A stretch of DNA of 64,000 nt from UBA12170 sp964293475 (GCA_964293475.1 CAXYYJ010000031.1:1-64000), one strand, 5' to 3'; positions 9,079-18,134 are shown, counted from the stretch's first letter. The notes: generated from the letters alone by a model not told the origin. Program-made: numbers and translations.

Positions 9079-10389
9079 TTAGACAAGAAATTTTTTCATG
9101 TATTCATAGTCGGGAGTAAACTCGCCGTTGTGAAGAATCAGGGCTCTTTTGATGGGAGATGGCAATTCCAAATCGTCAAAGTTTACGCTGTAATCGCATT
9201 GAGTGATGGGCTCTACAAATTCAAACAAGGCATTGGCAAATGCAATGGATGAATCTCTTGGCAACTCGCTGGGCAAAATATCAACCGCCATCACCAGAAT
9301 TCCATCTCCTTTAAAACCCATTTTGGGTTCTCCTGTGGCGGGGTCATATACAAAAACGGGGTCTTCTATATCGGTACCTTTATGGGTAATTTCTACGCTT
9401 CCATTTGGGTCGCAGGTAACATCGCCAATGACTTTGGCTTTAATTTCACCTTGCGAATTCAGCATTTTTAAGTAATCTTTAGTCACAATTTTCGGATATC
9501 TTGTATCCCAATACATGCAATTCATGAGTATGGTGAGCATTGGGAAATACCTGTCGAATTGATTTTCGTAGGCCTCTGGATGTTGGTAATAATGTTGTAA
9601 ATCGAAGGGTTGATTGGATTCTTTATGTCTGGAAATATGCGATTCCTTAAAAGTAACTCTGTAAAGAACATTTGATGGGAGAGTTTCGTTGTTGCAAAGG
9701 TTCTCTAATTCTTCGGGGAAAACTTCGGTAATAGGAAGTAAATCAGCAATTTCCAGTGCACCTTTGGCCACATTTCCATAGCCGGTAAACCCAATAACAA
9801 AAGGATTTAATGATTTGGGAAGTCCCTGCTCTCTAATCATTGTTCCCACGGCTTTGACAGCTTCTTTAGCTTCTTCGAGTGAGTAATAATGATGGGCCTG
9901 TTTTAATTGCACAAAGGGTGTTTCAACTCCAAGCTCTTTCATTCTCATTCCTAAGCTCCAAAGACTGTTTATCATTCCCGCCAGTCCCGCAAATCTTCCG
10001 AAGAAAATGAGTCGTCGCTGTTGGTCATCGGCAATTTTTTCGTAATCGATCAGATTCACTTTTTTCTCCACCATTTGCTTGAGCATGGGCATGTTATAGG
10101 GTTGGCCTTTGATGGTATGTGAAAAGAAAATATAAGTTTTATGGGGTTCAAAAATGGAGATGGGCATTTCTTTTAAGCCAAAAACAACAGGAGCATTACT
10201 AATATCTTTCGATACTGGTACACCTGCTTCGGTATACTCATTGTCGTTAAAAACTCTCTTGTCAGACGATTCGACAATAACGCTGAGACCTTTATCCATA
10301 AGCCTTTTGGCATGAGCAGGAGTGATGGCCGTGCGACGTTCCATCAGGTATTTATCCTCATGACGAATGGCTAAAATATTGTTCTTCAT
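9079..10389 (-). CDS. Lysine-ketoglutarate reductase-like (saccharopine-forming) enzyme
   Basis: A 436-residue protein with the AlaDh/PNT-type N-terminal fold (RHEDKYLMERRTAITPAHA) and motifs shared with the LKR half of AASS: FFSHTIKGQPYNMPML, LIDYEKIADDQQRRLIFFGR and the nucleotide-binding VIGFTGYGNVAKGALEIADL. It is expected to condense lysine with 2-oxoglutarate to saccharopine using NAD(P)H. It is the first gene of a two-gene operon with the saccharopine dehydrogenase. Biosynthetic LYS1-type activity is possible from the fold, but the pairing and motif set favour catabolism. Confidence 0.85.
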   Translation of the reverse strand: MKNNILAIRHEDKYLMERRTAITPAHAKRLMDKGLSVIVESSDKRVFNDNEYTEAGVPVSKDISNAPVVFGLKEMPISIFEPHKTYIFFSHTIKGQPYNMPMLKQMVEKKVNLIDYEKIADDQQRRLIFFGRFAGLAGMINSLWSLGMRMKELGVETPFVQLKQAHHYYSLEEAKEAVKAVGTMIREQGLPKSLNPFVIGFTGYGNVAKGALEIADLLPITEVFPEELENLCNNETLPSNVLYRVTFKESHISRHKESNQPFDLQHYYQHPEAYENQFDRYFPMLTILMNCMYWDTRYPKIVTKDYLKMLNSQGEIKAKVIGDVTCDPNGSVEITHKGTDIEDPVFVYDPATGEPKMGFKGDGILVMAVDILPSELPRDSSIAFANALFEFVEPITQCDYSVNFDDLELPSPIKRALILHNGEFTPDYEYMKKFLV

Positions 10390-10560
10390 AGCTGATCTTA
10401 TTTGATTTTTTGAACATCTCTCAATGGCGGGGCAAACTTAAAGATTTTTTTGCGGTTGAATCCCCAAACTTTAAAAATCAGTATAACTTGCACAAGGTGG
10501 TGAACCTTTGAAACAAATTTCTTTATTTTCCCGCCTGTTTCTCAAAAACAGTTTGATTTT

Positions 10561-11127
10561 ATGGGGCTTTTGGAAATATTTGTTATTGCTGTAGGTTTGA
10601 GCATGGATAGCTTTGCGGTGAGTGTGGTGAATGGTATGTTAATGCCTCATATTAAATTCTATCGTGCTGCTTCAATGGCCGCCATTTTTGCCATCTTTCA
10701 AGGAGCTTTGCCAGTGCTGGGCTATTTGGCGGGTTCGCTCGTTGAAAAGCAAATACAATCCTTCGACCATTGGATAGCTTTTGGCTTGCTGGTTCTGATT
10801 GGGGGGAAAATGGTTTTTGAGGGCTGGAATAATAATTCAAAGGAGCAGACAAAACAATCATTGGCTCAGATAAGCTGGTCGCGATTGGTCACTCAGGCTC
10901 TGGCCACCAGTATCGATGCACTGGTTTTGGGTATCGGGTTTGCATTTCTTGAAACAAATATCTTATTGGCCTCCTTTATTATTGGTGCTGTTACCTTCTT
11001 TTTTGCCATGCTCGGACTTAGATTGGGCAAAGCGGTTGGTGTAAAAGTTAGAAATGGCATCGAAATGATTGGTGGACTTATGCTGATTATTATCGGCTTT
11101 AAAACATTGTTTGAGCATCTTCTCTGA
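10561..11127 (+). CDS. mntP: MntP-family manganese efflux pump
   Basis: A 188-residue integral membrane protein with six predicted helices in two three-helix repeats. Each repeat carries the conserved acidic site: SMDSFAVSV near residue 17 and TSIDALVLGIG near 117. Length and motifs are typical of MntP (DUF204), which exports Mn2+ across the inner membrane. It is divergent from the lysine-catabolism operon with 171 bases between them. I looked for a yybP-ykoY manganese riboswitch in that gap and did not find a convincing one. Confidence 0.92.
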   Translation: MGLLEIFVIAVGLSMDSFAVSVVNGMLMPHIKFYRAASMAAIFAIFQGALPVLGYLAGSLVEKQIQSFDHWIAFGLLVLIGGKMVFEGWNNNSKEQTKQSLAQISWSRLVTQALATSIDALVLGIGFAFLETNILLASFIIGAVTFFFAMLGLRLGKAVGVKVRNGIEMIGGLMLIIIGFKTLFEHLL

Positions 11128-11241
11128 TTCGTCGCACTAAAGGTCTCTTACCGTTAAACAAATGTTAATTTGTAATGCTTTGGCAACCATTGCGTTTTTC
11201 AAATTACTTTATGATACCTAGCCAAACAAAATACTAATTTA

Positions 11242-11922
11242 ATGAAGAAGTACTTATTATTAGCAGCTCTGCCTTTTCTTATTGCAAGCTGCAAACACGA
11301 TGTGGTTATTCCCGAGTTTATGGAAACCCCAAGCCAAAGCTATGAATGCAGCAGCGATACCGTTTATTTTGTCAACGATATTCAGCCTCTGCTCAATTCA
11401 ACCTGTGCCACAACTGGCTGTCACAGCGATGAATCGGCCGAACATGGAGTCAAATTGACTTCCTATGTCAATATCATTCAGACAGGAGAAGTAAAACCTT
11501 TTCGACCCGAAGACTCGGAACTTTACGAAGTGCTTTTTGAAGATGGTGAAGATTTAATGCCACCTTCTCCCCAATCTCCTCTTACTGCTGAACAAAAAGA
11601 GCTCATCAGAAAATGGATTATGCAGGGCGCAAAAAACAACGAATGTGTGGAAGATTGCAATTTGACATCGGTGGGATTTGCTGCTGATATTGCTCCCATT
11701 ATTTCGACCAATTGTGCCAGTTGCCACAGTGGTGGAAGCCCCAATGGCGGTATCAGCCTTACAAATTATAGCCAAATTGCGGCTTTAGCAACTTCAGGAG
11801 CGCTTAAAAATGTGATAACAGGTTCCAATGGAGCTCCCCAAATGCCTCCTGGTGGAAGAATGAATGACTGTAATATTGATAAAATTTCTAAATGGATTGA
11901 AGATGGTGCACAAAACAATTAA
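11242..11922 (+). CDS. Lipoprotein with two haem-binding-type motifs (c-type cytochrome-like)
   Basis: A 226-residue lipoprotein (signal ends LIASC at about residue 17). It has two similar halves, each beginning with DIQPLL / DIAPII and a cysteine pair plus histidine: CATTGCH (CX4CH) and CASCH (CX2CH). Each half ends with a KWI(M/E)QGA / KWIEDGA segment, the pattern of planctomycete-type cytochrome c domains. It probably binds covalent haem outside the cytoplasm. The 3' end overlaps the next gene, which encodes a one-domain version, so the pair looks like a domain duplication in an operon. Confidence 0.8.
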   Translation: MKKYLLLAALPFLIASCKHDVVIPEFMETPSQSYECSSDTVYFVNDIQPLLNSTCATTGCHSDESAEHGVKLTSYVNIIQTGEVKPFRPEDSELYEVLFEDGEDLMPPSPQSPLTAEQKELIRKWIMQGAKNNECVEDCNLTSVGFAADIAPIISTNCASCHSGGSPNGGISLTNYSQIAALATSGALKNVITGSNGAPQMPPGGRMNDCNIDKISKWIEDGAQNN

Positions 11923-12283
11923 ACTTTTAACTCTGGCTTTGTTTGGAGCTTTGTTTTTTACAAGCTGTTACTACGATAAAGAGCAGGATTTATACCCTTT
12001 TTCGGCTTCAAGTTGCGATACTTCCAATGTCACTTTTTCAGCTGCCATAAAACCTATTCTCGACCAGTCGTGCGTGAGCTGTCATAACTCGAACAGCCAA
12101 TCAGGCGGAGTGCGTCTGGATACTTACGATCAGGTTAAAATTGTGGCAGATAATGGCCGCCTTTACGGAAGCCTGAATCATGAAAATGGTTTTGCAGCAA
12201 TGCCTGCCGGTGGCGGAAAACTTGGAAGCTGTACCCTGGCACAGATTAAAACCTGGATAAACAGCGGTAGTCCAAACAATTAA
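11903..12283 (+). CDS. Lipoprotein with single CXXCH cytochrome-like domain
   Basis: About 126 residues from the ATG at 11903, chosen because it begins directly before the lipoprotein signal (MVHKTIKLL to FFTSC); an upstream ATG at 11864 would add an unlikely extension. It overlaps the preceding gene by 20 bases. The single domain has DQSCVSCH (CXXCH) and a closing IKTWINSGSPNN, homologous to the two halves of the upstream protein. Likely a periplasm- or surface-facing c-type haem protein co-translated with its neighbour. Confidence 0.8.
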   Translation: MVHKTIKLLTLALFGALFFTSCYYDKEQDLYPFSASSCDTSNVTFSAAIKPILDQSCVSCHNSNSQSGGVRLDTYDQVKIVADNGRLYGSLNHENGFAAMPAGGGKLGSCTLAQIKTWINSGSPNN

Positions 12284-12315
12284 CCCTTAGACTAAAAACC
12301 TAAAATCAAATAGTT

Positions 12316-12738
12316 ATGATAAAAAAAGTAATCATCGCATTGGTTATCATCGGTGCCATTGGAGGGGCTTACGGCTACTTCTTTATGTATAATAAATCGC
12401 ATCCAGACTATGAAAAACTTGATGCCGATATTTCCATATCAGCTGCTGAGCTCTTTGCCAACTGCAGAGACAATGGTCAGGCAGCCACTTACACTGGAAA
12501 AGTTCTGGAAATAACCGGGACTGCTCAATCGCTCGAAAAAAATGCCGGGGTTTATACGTTGGTTTTTGTATTCGACGACGGAGTATTTGGTGCCGAAGGC
12601 GTAAGAGCCACATTTTTACCCAATTATAATACGCGGTTAGAGGGTCTTTCTTTGGATCAGGAAATTAAAATTAAAGCTTTCTGTACAGGTTACAACGATT
12701 CCGATGTAATTCTGGAGAAAGCATCATTAATCAACTAA
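12316..12738 (+). CDS. Membrane-anchored OB-fold (tRNA_anti-like) protein
   Basis: A 140-residue protein with one N-terminal membrane helix (IIALVIIGAIGGAYGYFFM). A small beta-rich domain contains YTGKVLEITGTAQSL, followed by IKIKAFCTGYNDSDVILEKASLIN. This is the pattern of the tRNA_anti-like OB-fold family found in Bacteroidota envelopes. The RNA link is only in the family name; the helix places the domain outside the cytoplasm. It sits between the haem lipoproteins and YceI in one apparent operon. Confidence 0.7.
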   Translation: MIKKVIIALVIIGAIGGAYGYFFMYNKSHPDYEKLDADISISAAELFANCRDNGQAATYTGKVLEITGTAQSLEKNAGVYTLVFVFDDGVFGAEGVRATFLPNYNTRLEGLSLDQEIKIKAFCTGYNDSDVILEKASLIN

Positions 12739-12767
12739 TAATGAATCACCAAAAACAACTTAAATCT

Positions 12768-13319
12768 ATGAGAAAACTATTGTTTATTCTGATTGCTGTT
12801 GCCATGAGCGGATCGCTGATGGCTCAGAAATATGTTACCAAATCAGGTCATATTAAATTCTATTCCGAAACCCCCATGGAAACTATTCAGGCTGATAATC
12901 ATCAGGTTAATGCCGCTTTTGATGCCGAAAAAGGGGATTTGGTTTTTAAAGTGCTCATGAAGTCGTTTGAGTTCGAAAAAGCCTTGATGCAAGAGCATTT
13001 CAACGAAAATTATGTGGAAAGCGATACTTATCCCAATGCCATTTTCAAAGGTCAAGTTGTGGGTTTCACGAGCGATATGGCTTCGAAAAACGGAGAAATT
13101 TCAGTAAAAGTAAAAGGCGACTTGACAATTCATGGCGTTACTAAGAATGTTGAAGCCGATGGTGTTTTGAAAATTGACGGCGATAAAATTACCGCAAACT
13201 CTAAATTCAATGTGAATCCAGCCGATTTTAATATTAAAATTCCAGGAGCAGTAGTAAAGAATATTGCTGAATCCATTGAAGTTACCGTGAATGCAGAAAT
13301 GGTTAAACTTGCAAAATAG
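12768..13319 (+). CDS. YceI-family periplasmic protein
   Basis: About 183 residues from the ATG at 12768, chosen because it opens a normal signal peptide (MRKLLFILIAVAMSGSLMAQ); an in-frame ATG at 12741 would put nine polar residues in front of it. The mature protein is a YceI lipocalin-like domain: SGHIKFYSETPMETI, the core LMKSFEFEKALMQEHFNENY, then YPNAIFKG and GDLTIHGVTKNV. YceI proteins bind isoprenoid or amphiphilic ligands in the periplasm. It is co-directional with a DUF5777 barrel and the haem lipoproteins; this combination recurs in Bacteroidota. Confidence 0.88.
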   Translation: MRKLLFILIAVAMSGSLMAQKYVTKSGHIKFYSETPMETIQADNHQVNAAFDAEKGDLVFKVLMKSFEFEKALMQEHFNENYVESDTYPNAIFKGQVVGFTSDMASKNGEISVKVKGDLTIHGVTKNVEADGVLKIDGDKITANSKFNVNPADFNIKIPGAVVKNIAESIEVTVNAEMVKLAK

Positions 13320-13331
13320 TAAAAACGCAGA

Positions 13332-14216
13332 ATGATGAAGAAATATGCTCTTTTGTTGGTGTCGGTTATTTTTCTCAGCACCCAACTGATGGCCCAGGAC
13401 GACTTGATGGATGTTTTTGGGGAAGAAGAAACAGTAAGTTATACATCAGCAACCTTTAAAACCACCAGATTGGCCTTGGGTTACAGTGTGGAGAATCCAG
13501 TGAAAAACGATTTGGTTTTTCTCATTTCCCATCACTTTGGAACCATCAACAGCGGAGCCTATGAGTTCTTTGGGCTGGATCAGGCTACCATTCGTTTGGG
13601 GTTTGAATATGGTATCACCAACAGACTCACCGCCGGAATTGGCCGAAGCAGTTTTAACAAGACCTACGATGGTTACCTGAAGTACAAAATCCTTCAGCAA
13701 TCCACCGGAGCCAAAAAAATGCCGTTAACTATGAATTTGGTGGCTGGCACCTCGTTGAACAGCCTGAAATGGGCCGAGCCCGACCGCGAAAACTATTTTT
13801 CAAGCCGCATGACCTATATGTTTCAGGTTTTAATGGCGCGGAAGTTTAGCAAGAATTTCTCTCTGCAATTGATGCCGACAGTGGTTCATAAAAATCTGGT
13901 GGCTTCAACCGACGATAAAAACGACATCATCATCATTGGGGCGGGCGGTAGATATAAAATAACCAACCGAACCAGCGTAAACGTTGAATATCATTATGTT
14001 TTGCCCGACCAGATAGTTTCCTACGAGTATAAAAACTCACTCACAGTTGGGTTCGACATTGAGACTGGCGGGCACGTTTTTCAGTTGTTCTTCACCAATT
14101 CTGTTCCCATCAACGTCACCGATTTCCTCACACAAACCAACGACAGCTGGGGAAATGGCGATATCTACTTTGGATTTAACATCTCCAGAATTTTTACCCT
14201 GGGCAAGAAACACTAA
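13332..14216 (+). CDS. DUF5777 outer-membrane beta-barrel protein
   Basis: A 294-residue protein with a signal peptide (cut near LMAQ|DD). The family core is visible: TRLALGYSVENPVKNDLVF, ISHHFGTINSGAYEFFGLDQ and alternating polar/aromatic strands to the C-terminus. It is a predicted outer-membrane barrel of unknown function. As the last gene of the run starting at 11242, and next to YceI and haem lipoproteins, it may belong to an envelope redox or ligand-handling unit; that role is inferred from context only. Two adjacent ATGs (13332, 13335) are possible starts. Confidence 0.85.
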   Translation: MMKKYALLLVSVIFLSTQLMAQDDLMDVFGEEETVSYTSATFKTTRLALGYSVENPVKNDLVFLISHHFGTINSGAYEFFGLDQATIRLGFEYGITNRLTAGIGRSSFNKTYDGYLKYKILQQSTGAKKMPLTMNLVAGTSLNSLKWAEPDRENYFSSRMTYMFQVLMARKFSKNFSLQLMPTVVHKNLVASTDDKNDIIIIGAGGRYKITNRTSVNVEYHYVLPDQIVSYEYKNSLTVGFDIETGGHVFQLFFTNSVPINVTDFLTQTNDSWGNGDIYFGFNISRIFTLGKKH

Positions 14217-14235
14217 GATTTTTTCAGAAATAAGA

Positions 14236-14269
14236 AAGCCTGATTCTCAATATGAGTTTCAGGCTTTTT
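14236..14269 (+). terminator. Terminator after the YceI/DUF5777 operon
   Basis: AAAGCCTGA pairs with TCAGGCTTT, followed by T-rich sequence. It sits between the plus-strand operon and the convergent restriction gene. Confidence 0.8.
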
Positions 14270-14285
14270 AGTTTTTGGGGGATAT

Positions 14286-14996
14286 TCAAATGTTAAACTC
14301 TTTAAGTCGCTTTATTTCATTTGAAATCTGTTCTATCACATCTTGATTAGCTATTTCGCCATCGAGGCTATATATGATAAACACCTTTCCAAGATATTGG
14401 GATTCAAAACTTTCGAAGCTATGTTTCATTCTTTCAGATGCGGAATAGTTTCCAAAATTGGATTTAGATGTTACAGGTTTTATTTGGATGCCAAATGCAA
14501 TATTATCGGAAACATGACCTAAATAATCAATATCTCCAGCGTGGTCAAGTTCTGATTGACTTTCATCAAATCGAATGTCTTTGAATATTTTGGCTAATCC
14601 ATCATTCACCACCGATTTTTCTCTTAAGTAGCCATCAAAAGTTCTGTTTATGGTTAAGTTAAAAATGTAATCTTCGCAATCTTGTAAGGTCAGACTTTTG
14701 AATGCATCCTGCCATTCAGGAATAACGACCTCAGTAATTTTTTCATAAAGCCGTGTTCCAAGTTCTGAAAGGCTTTCTCGTGTAATTTTAAAGGCGTTTT
14801 TCCCATTAGTAAATGCATTTTCGAAATACCAGTTTTCCCATTCTTCGATGGTTTTCGGTTGGCATTCTCTTATGAGCGCCATTACAGCACCAACTTTGTT
14901 GGGTCGTGATAATTGGTAAGTTTGGCAAGCATAGTTCAGCACTTTTTCTTTTTTTCCGAACTCTAAGGAATTCTTGAGTATTATTTTCTTTGCCAT
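14286..14996 (-). CDS. Restriction endonuclease, MjaI-like
   Basis: A 236-residue protein that resembles the MjaI restriction endonuclease family, whose prototype cuts CTAG; I base this on overall pattern and gene context. A PD-(D/E)XK-like core is visible: ELDHAGDIDYLG with acidic residues at 149-157, then GIQIKP with Q171 and K173. The usual acidic residue before the lysine is Q here. The gene follows a methyltransferase on the same strand, 112 bases downstream, which supports a type II restriction-modification pair. The specificity for this protein is an inference. Confidence 0.75.
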   Translation of the reverse strand: MAKKIILKNSLEFGKKEKVLNYACQTYQLSRPNKVGAVMALIRECQPKTIEEWENWYFENAFTNGKNAFKITRESLSELGTRLYEKITEVVIPEWQDAFKSLTLQDCEDYIFNLTINRTFDGYLREKSVVNDGLAKIFKDIRFDESQSELDHAGDIDYLGHVSDNIAFGIQIKPVTSKSNFGNYSASERMKHSFESFESQYLGKVFIIYSLDGEIANQDVIEQISNEIKRLKEFNI

Positions 14997-15108
14997 ATAA
15001 TTTGCTTTGTTAATAGCTTATAATCTATATATTTATGTATTCATCTGTGGATATTGTTGAGCAGGATGATTTCTTTTTTGTATGAAGCTTTTTTTTAAAA
15101 TATTTTGG

Positions 15109-16398
15109 TTAATTGGGGTAATAGCTGTTAAATTTTGCTTTGTATTTGTAACTATATGAATTATCCACGTAAGCTAAATTCTCTTTCAATAAATGGGCAT
15201 TAATAAAGGTCTTGTTTTCAAGGTATAAGTATACCATCAAATGGTTTTCAGCATCGTGCTTTGTTTCATCATATTTTAAATATACCTTCTTTCCTTTAAG
15301 CTTGTTAATTAAAAACTCAGTAGCACTACCATTGATTTGTTGATTTTGCTTTATTCCGATAAGTCTCACTATCAAACCGTTGCTTAAACGTATTAATTCT
15401 GGACTAATCACTTCTTTAACAGAGAAATATTCTTCGCGGTTTCCAGTACTTTCTGAATCCAATTTCGAACCAAACTGAATAGTTTTAACATCTATTTTTT
15501 TATTTAAGCGATGGGTATCGACAAAATTATACGCTAACTCCATTACCTTTTCATTAAAATTAATATCAATTGGTTTTTGTTGAATTACATTTACTTCCAC
15601 CTGAGTAAATGCATCATCTCCACCAATTTTATCTTTAATAATACGGATAAATTCCGGATTAATTTCATATCCCACGGAGTTTCTTCCAAGATTCTTGGCT
15701 GCTAATGAAGTCGTTCCGCTTCCTAAAAAAGGGTCTAAAACTGTTTCGTTAGGGAACGAAAACATTTTAATCAGTCTGTGAGGCAATTCTTCCGGGAACA
15801 TGGCTAAATGCTTATCCTGCCTTGCCCCAGTGAAATACCAGTGTCCATTGAAATAGGTATTCCATTCTTCGTTGGTCATTACTGCATTATTCTTTTGTTC
15901 TACAGTTGGTTTAGGAGCATTTCCCTGCTTTTTAAATAATAAGATATATTCAAAATCTAATTTTACAATGCCGTTTCGAGGGTGGGGGAAGCTACCCATG
16001 ATGCTGGCACCGCCAGAGGTGTTCATGGTAGTAGTTTTTTGCCAAATAATGGATCCCATGAAGTCTAAACCAAGGATTTCGCAAAACTTTATTATTTCGG
16101 TGTGAATAGGTATTATTTTGTATCGCCCATAGTAGACTGAGCGAGCAAATTGGTCTCCAATATTGATGCACAAACGACAACCATCGTGTAGAACTCTATA
16201 ACATTCTTTCCATGTCAGGTTCAAATGATTGATATAGGTCTCATAATCATCGTTAAAACCTATTTGATTCTCAGTTCCATAATCCTTCAATTGCCAATAT
16301 GGAGGCGAGGTTATAATCAAATGAACACTATTGTCTTTCAGTTCATTCATTTGCCTGTTATCGCCATTAATTATAGTATGTGTTGTTTTGGATATCAT
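15109..16398 (-). CDS. Site-specific DNA methyltransferase with C-terminal SNase-like domain
   Basis: A 429-residue protein. Residues 1-255 are a beta-class amino-methyltransferase: catalytic TSPPYW at 30-35 (typical of N4-cytosine enzymes) before the SAM-binding DPFLGSGTT at 222-230. Residues about 325-425 look like a staphylococcal-nuclease-fold domain: LSNGLIVRLIGI, FLINKLKGKKVYLKYD, LMVYLYLENKTFINAHLLKE. The nuclease residues are mostly missing: the position of SNase Glu43 is not acidic and Arg87 aligns with His386, so it is more likely a binding module than an active nuclease. It is the cognate methylase of the downstream MjaI-like enzyme, so CTAG is the likely target. Confidence 0.88.
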   Translation of the reverse strand: MISKTTHTIINGDNRQMNELKDNSVHLIITSPPYWQLKDYGTENQIGFNDDYETYINHLNLTWKECYRVLHDGCRLCINIGDQFARSVYYGRYKIIPIHTEIIKFCEILGLDFMGSIIWQKTTTMNTSGGASIMGSFPHPRNGIVKLDFEYILLFKKQGNAPKPTVEQKNNAVMTNEEWNTYFNGHWYFTGARQDKHLAMFPEELPHRLIKMFSFPNETVLDPFLGSGTTSLAAKNLGRNSVGYEINPEFIRIIKDKIGGDDAFTQVEVNVIQQKPIDINFNEKVMELAYNFVDTHRLNKKIDVKTIQFGSKLDSESTGNREEYFSVKEVISPELIRLSNGLIVRLIGIKQNQQINGSATEFLINKLKGKKVYLKYDETKHDAENHLMVYLYLENKTFINAHLLKENLAYVDNSYSYKYKAKFNSYYPN

Positions 16399-16459
16399 AA
16401 TGTTAATTTAATTCAAAGATAGTAAAAAGGGTTAGTAACCATAGTTAGGTTTATCATTT

Positions 16460-17251
16460 TTAATCAGATGAAGCCCCATCTATATACAGGTTCAACTCAG
16501 CTTTCACAGTCCCCACAATAATGGGTGCAATCACTCTTACCGGAATCTGTCGCCCGTCGTCGCTCACCCAAATGGTAATGGTTTGGTTGCTTTTAAATAT
16601 GGTTCCTTCAATAACTTTTGTGCTGATTCTGAAACAATTATAGGTGGTTTTGTTGTCCAACACCAATGATTCTTTTCCTTCGTACCTGATGGGAATCTGG
16701 TAAAGTTCGCCATCAATGATGATGGAGAAGGTGTAGGTTTCGCCCATCGTGGCCGTTCTGAAGTCGAGAAGACGGGCAAAATAGACTGCGGTTTGCAAAT
16801 CGAAAATCCCCGGCTCATATTTTATGGATGCCTTTCTATGACCATCGTCACTATTATAGAGTTTCATATCGATGGTTTGATTGGCCAGATTGAAATGGGT
16901 TTCGTTGCGAACCAGATAATCGCCTTCGTTGGTGCTGCGTTTGTAATAGACCGGAATGAAATCGGCTTTGAGCACCCGACTTTGAAAAGTATCTCTTACT
17001 TTGAAAATCCAGTCGTACTGCGGCAGGCTATTGCCGATACTTCGAAAATGAAACTCTTTTTGCTCATTCGCTGGGCTCTCGTCAACGCTAAATTCTACCA
17101 AACCAGCTTTTATTTCTATAAACCCCCATTCGTATAGCGCATGATAACTCACTTTTTCCCCCGCAGAAAAAGGAAAATCTTTTAATGGCTTTATCTGCGC
17201 CCATAGCGATGATTCAAATAGAACAATAAAAATAAGCAGAGTCAGCCTCAT
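16460..17251 (-). CDS. DUF3108 periplasmic protein
   Basis: A 263-residue exported protein with a short signal peptide (LLIFIVLFESSLWAQ). It shows the DUF3108 pattern: FSAGEKVSYHALYEWGFIEI near residue 28, an even spacing of beta strands, and VSDDGRQIPVRVIAPIIVGTV near the end. The function of the family is unknown. It is transcribed alone on the minus strand. Confidence 0.85.
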   Translation of the reverse strand: MRLTLLIFIVLFESSLWAQIKPLKDFPFSAGEKVSYHALYEWGFIEIKAGLVEFSVDESPANEQKEFHFRSIGNSLPQYDWIFKVRDTFQSRVLKADFIPVYYKRSTNEGDYLVRNETHFNLANQTIDMKLYNSDDGHRKASIKYEPGIFDLQTAVYFARLLDFRTATMGETYTFSIIIDGELYQIPIRYEGKESLVLDNKTTYNCFRISTKVIEGTIFKSNQTITIWVSDDGRQIPVRVIAPIIVGTVKAELNLYIDGASSD

Positions 17252-17330
17252 ATAATTTTTTCAGAGCACAAAAATAGTAAATGGCGGATAGTCCAATGAG
17301 GAAAAATTCAGGGTCGGAAAAAGCAAAAAT

Positions 17331-18134
17331 CTACAAGCCAAGTTCCAGGGCCACCAATTCGGCAATATCTAAGTTTTTCATGGTTTCTTCCTGATGGGTA
17401 TATTTAATGCCATCGGTGAGCATGGTCATGCAAAACGGACAAGCTGTAACCACTATATCGCAGTGGGTTTCAGTTACATCGTCCATGCGCTCCAGGAATA
17501 CTTCCTTATTTCCTTTTTCGGCTTCTTTAAACATTTGTGCGCCACCGGCTCCACAACATAATGCAAAACTCTTGTTCCGCTTCATTTCCACACGGTTTGT
17601 GCTTACAGAATCGATTACGAATCTTGGGGCATCGAATTCGCCATTTCCACGGCCCAGATAACAGGGATCGTGATAAGCGATTTTTTTACCTTCCAGGCTC
17701 GATTTTCCCAATTTTAGCTTTCCGCTGGAAATCTGGCTTTGCAAGAATTGGGTATGATGTATCACTTCGTAATTTCCGCCATAATCCTTGTATTCATTTT
17801 TTAAAGTGTTGAAATCGTGTGGATCACAGGTGATTATCTTTTTCACTTCGTAGGCATTCATCACTTCAATATTCATCATGGCCTGCATTTGAAAGAGCAT
17901 TTCGTTGCCTGCACGACGGGCGGCATCACCACTATCGCTCTCTTCGGTTCCCAGAACGCCATAACTTACGCCCAAATGATGCAAAATTCTAACAAAATCG
18001 CGGGTCACTTTTTTGTAACGGTCGTCGAATGCGCCTGCACTTCCCACCCAAAATAAATATTCGGGGGCTTTTCCTTCGGCAAATAACTCGCTGTAAATGG
18101 GGACTTCTATCTTTATTTTTTCTTTAGTTTCCAT
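17331..18134 (-). CDS. CCG-domain Fe-S oxidoreductase subunit (HdrB/GlcF-like)
   Basis: A 267-residue protein with cysteine-rich CCG motifs: YHDPCYLGR, LCCGAGGAQMF and TACPFCMTMLTDG, plus the degenerate first motif ITCDPHDFNTLKNEY followed by GGNYEVIHHTQFL. Such subunits bind a [4Fe-4S] cluster and sit in heterodisulfide-reductase-like or glycolate-oxidase-like complexes. It lies 29 bases downstream of its membrane partner, so the two probably form one quinone- or thiol-linked electron-transfer complex. The electron donor is not identifiable here. Confidence 0.88.
   Translation of the reverse strand: METKEKIKIEVPIYSELFAEGKAPEYLFWVGSAGAFDDRYKKVTRDFVRILHHLGVSYGVLGTEESDSGDAARRAGNEMLFQMQAMMNIEVMNAYEVKKIITCDPHDFNTLKNEYKDYGGNYEVIHHTQFLQSQISSGKLKLGKSSLEGKKIAYHDPCYLGRGNGEFDAPRFVIDSVSTNRVEMKRNKSFALCCGAGGAQMFKEAEKGNKEVFLERMDDVTETHCDIVVTACPFCMTMLTDGIKYTHQEETMKNLDIAELVALELGL

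Noticed and set aside
10390..10560. yybP-ykoY manganese riboswitch before mntP
   Set aside because: The region does not show the conserved paired loops of that riboswitch by eye.
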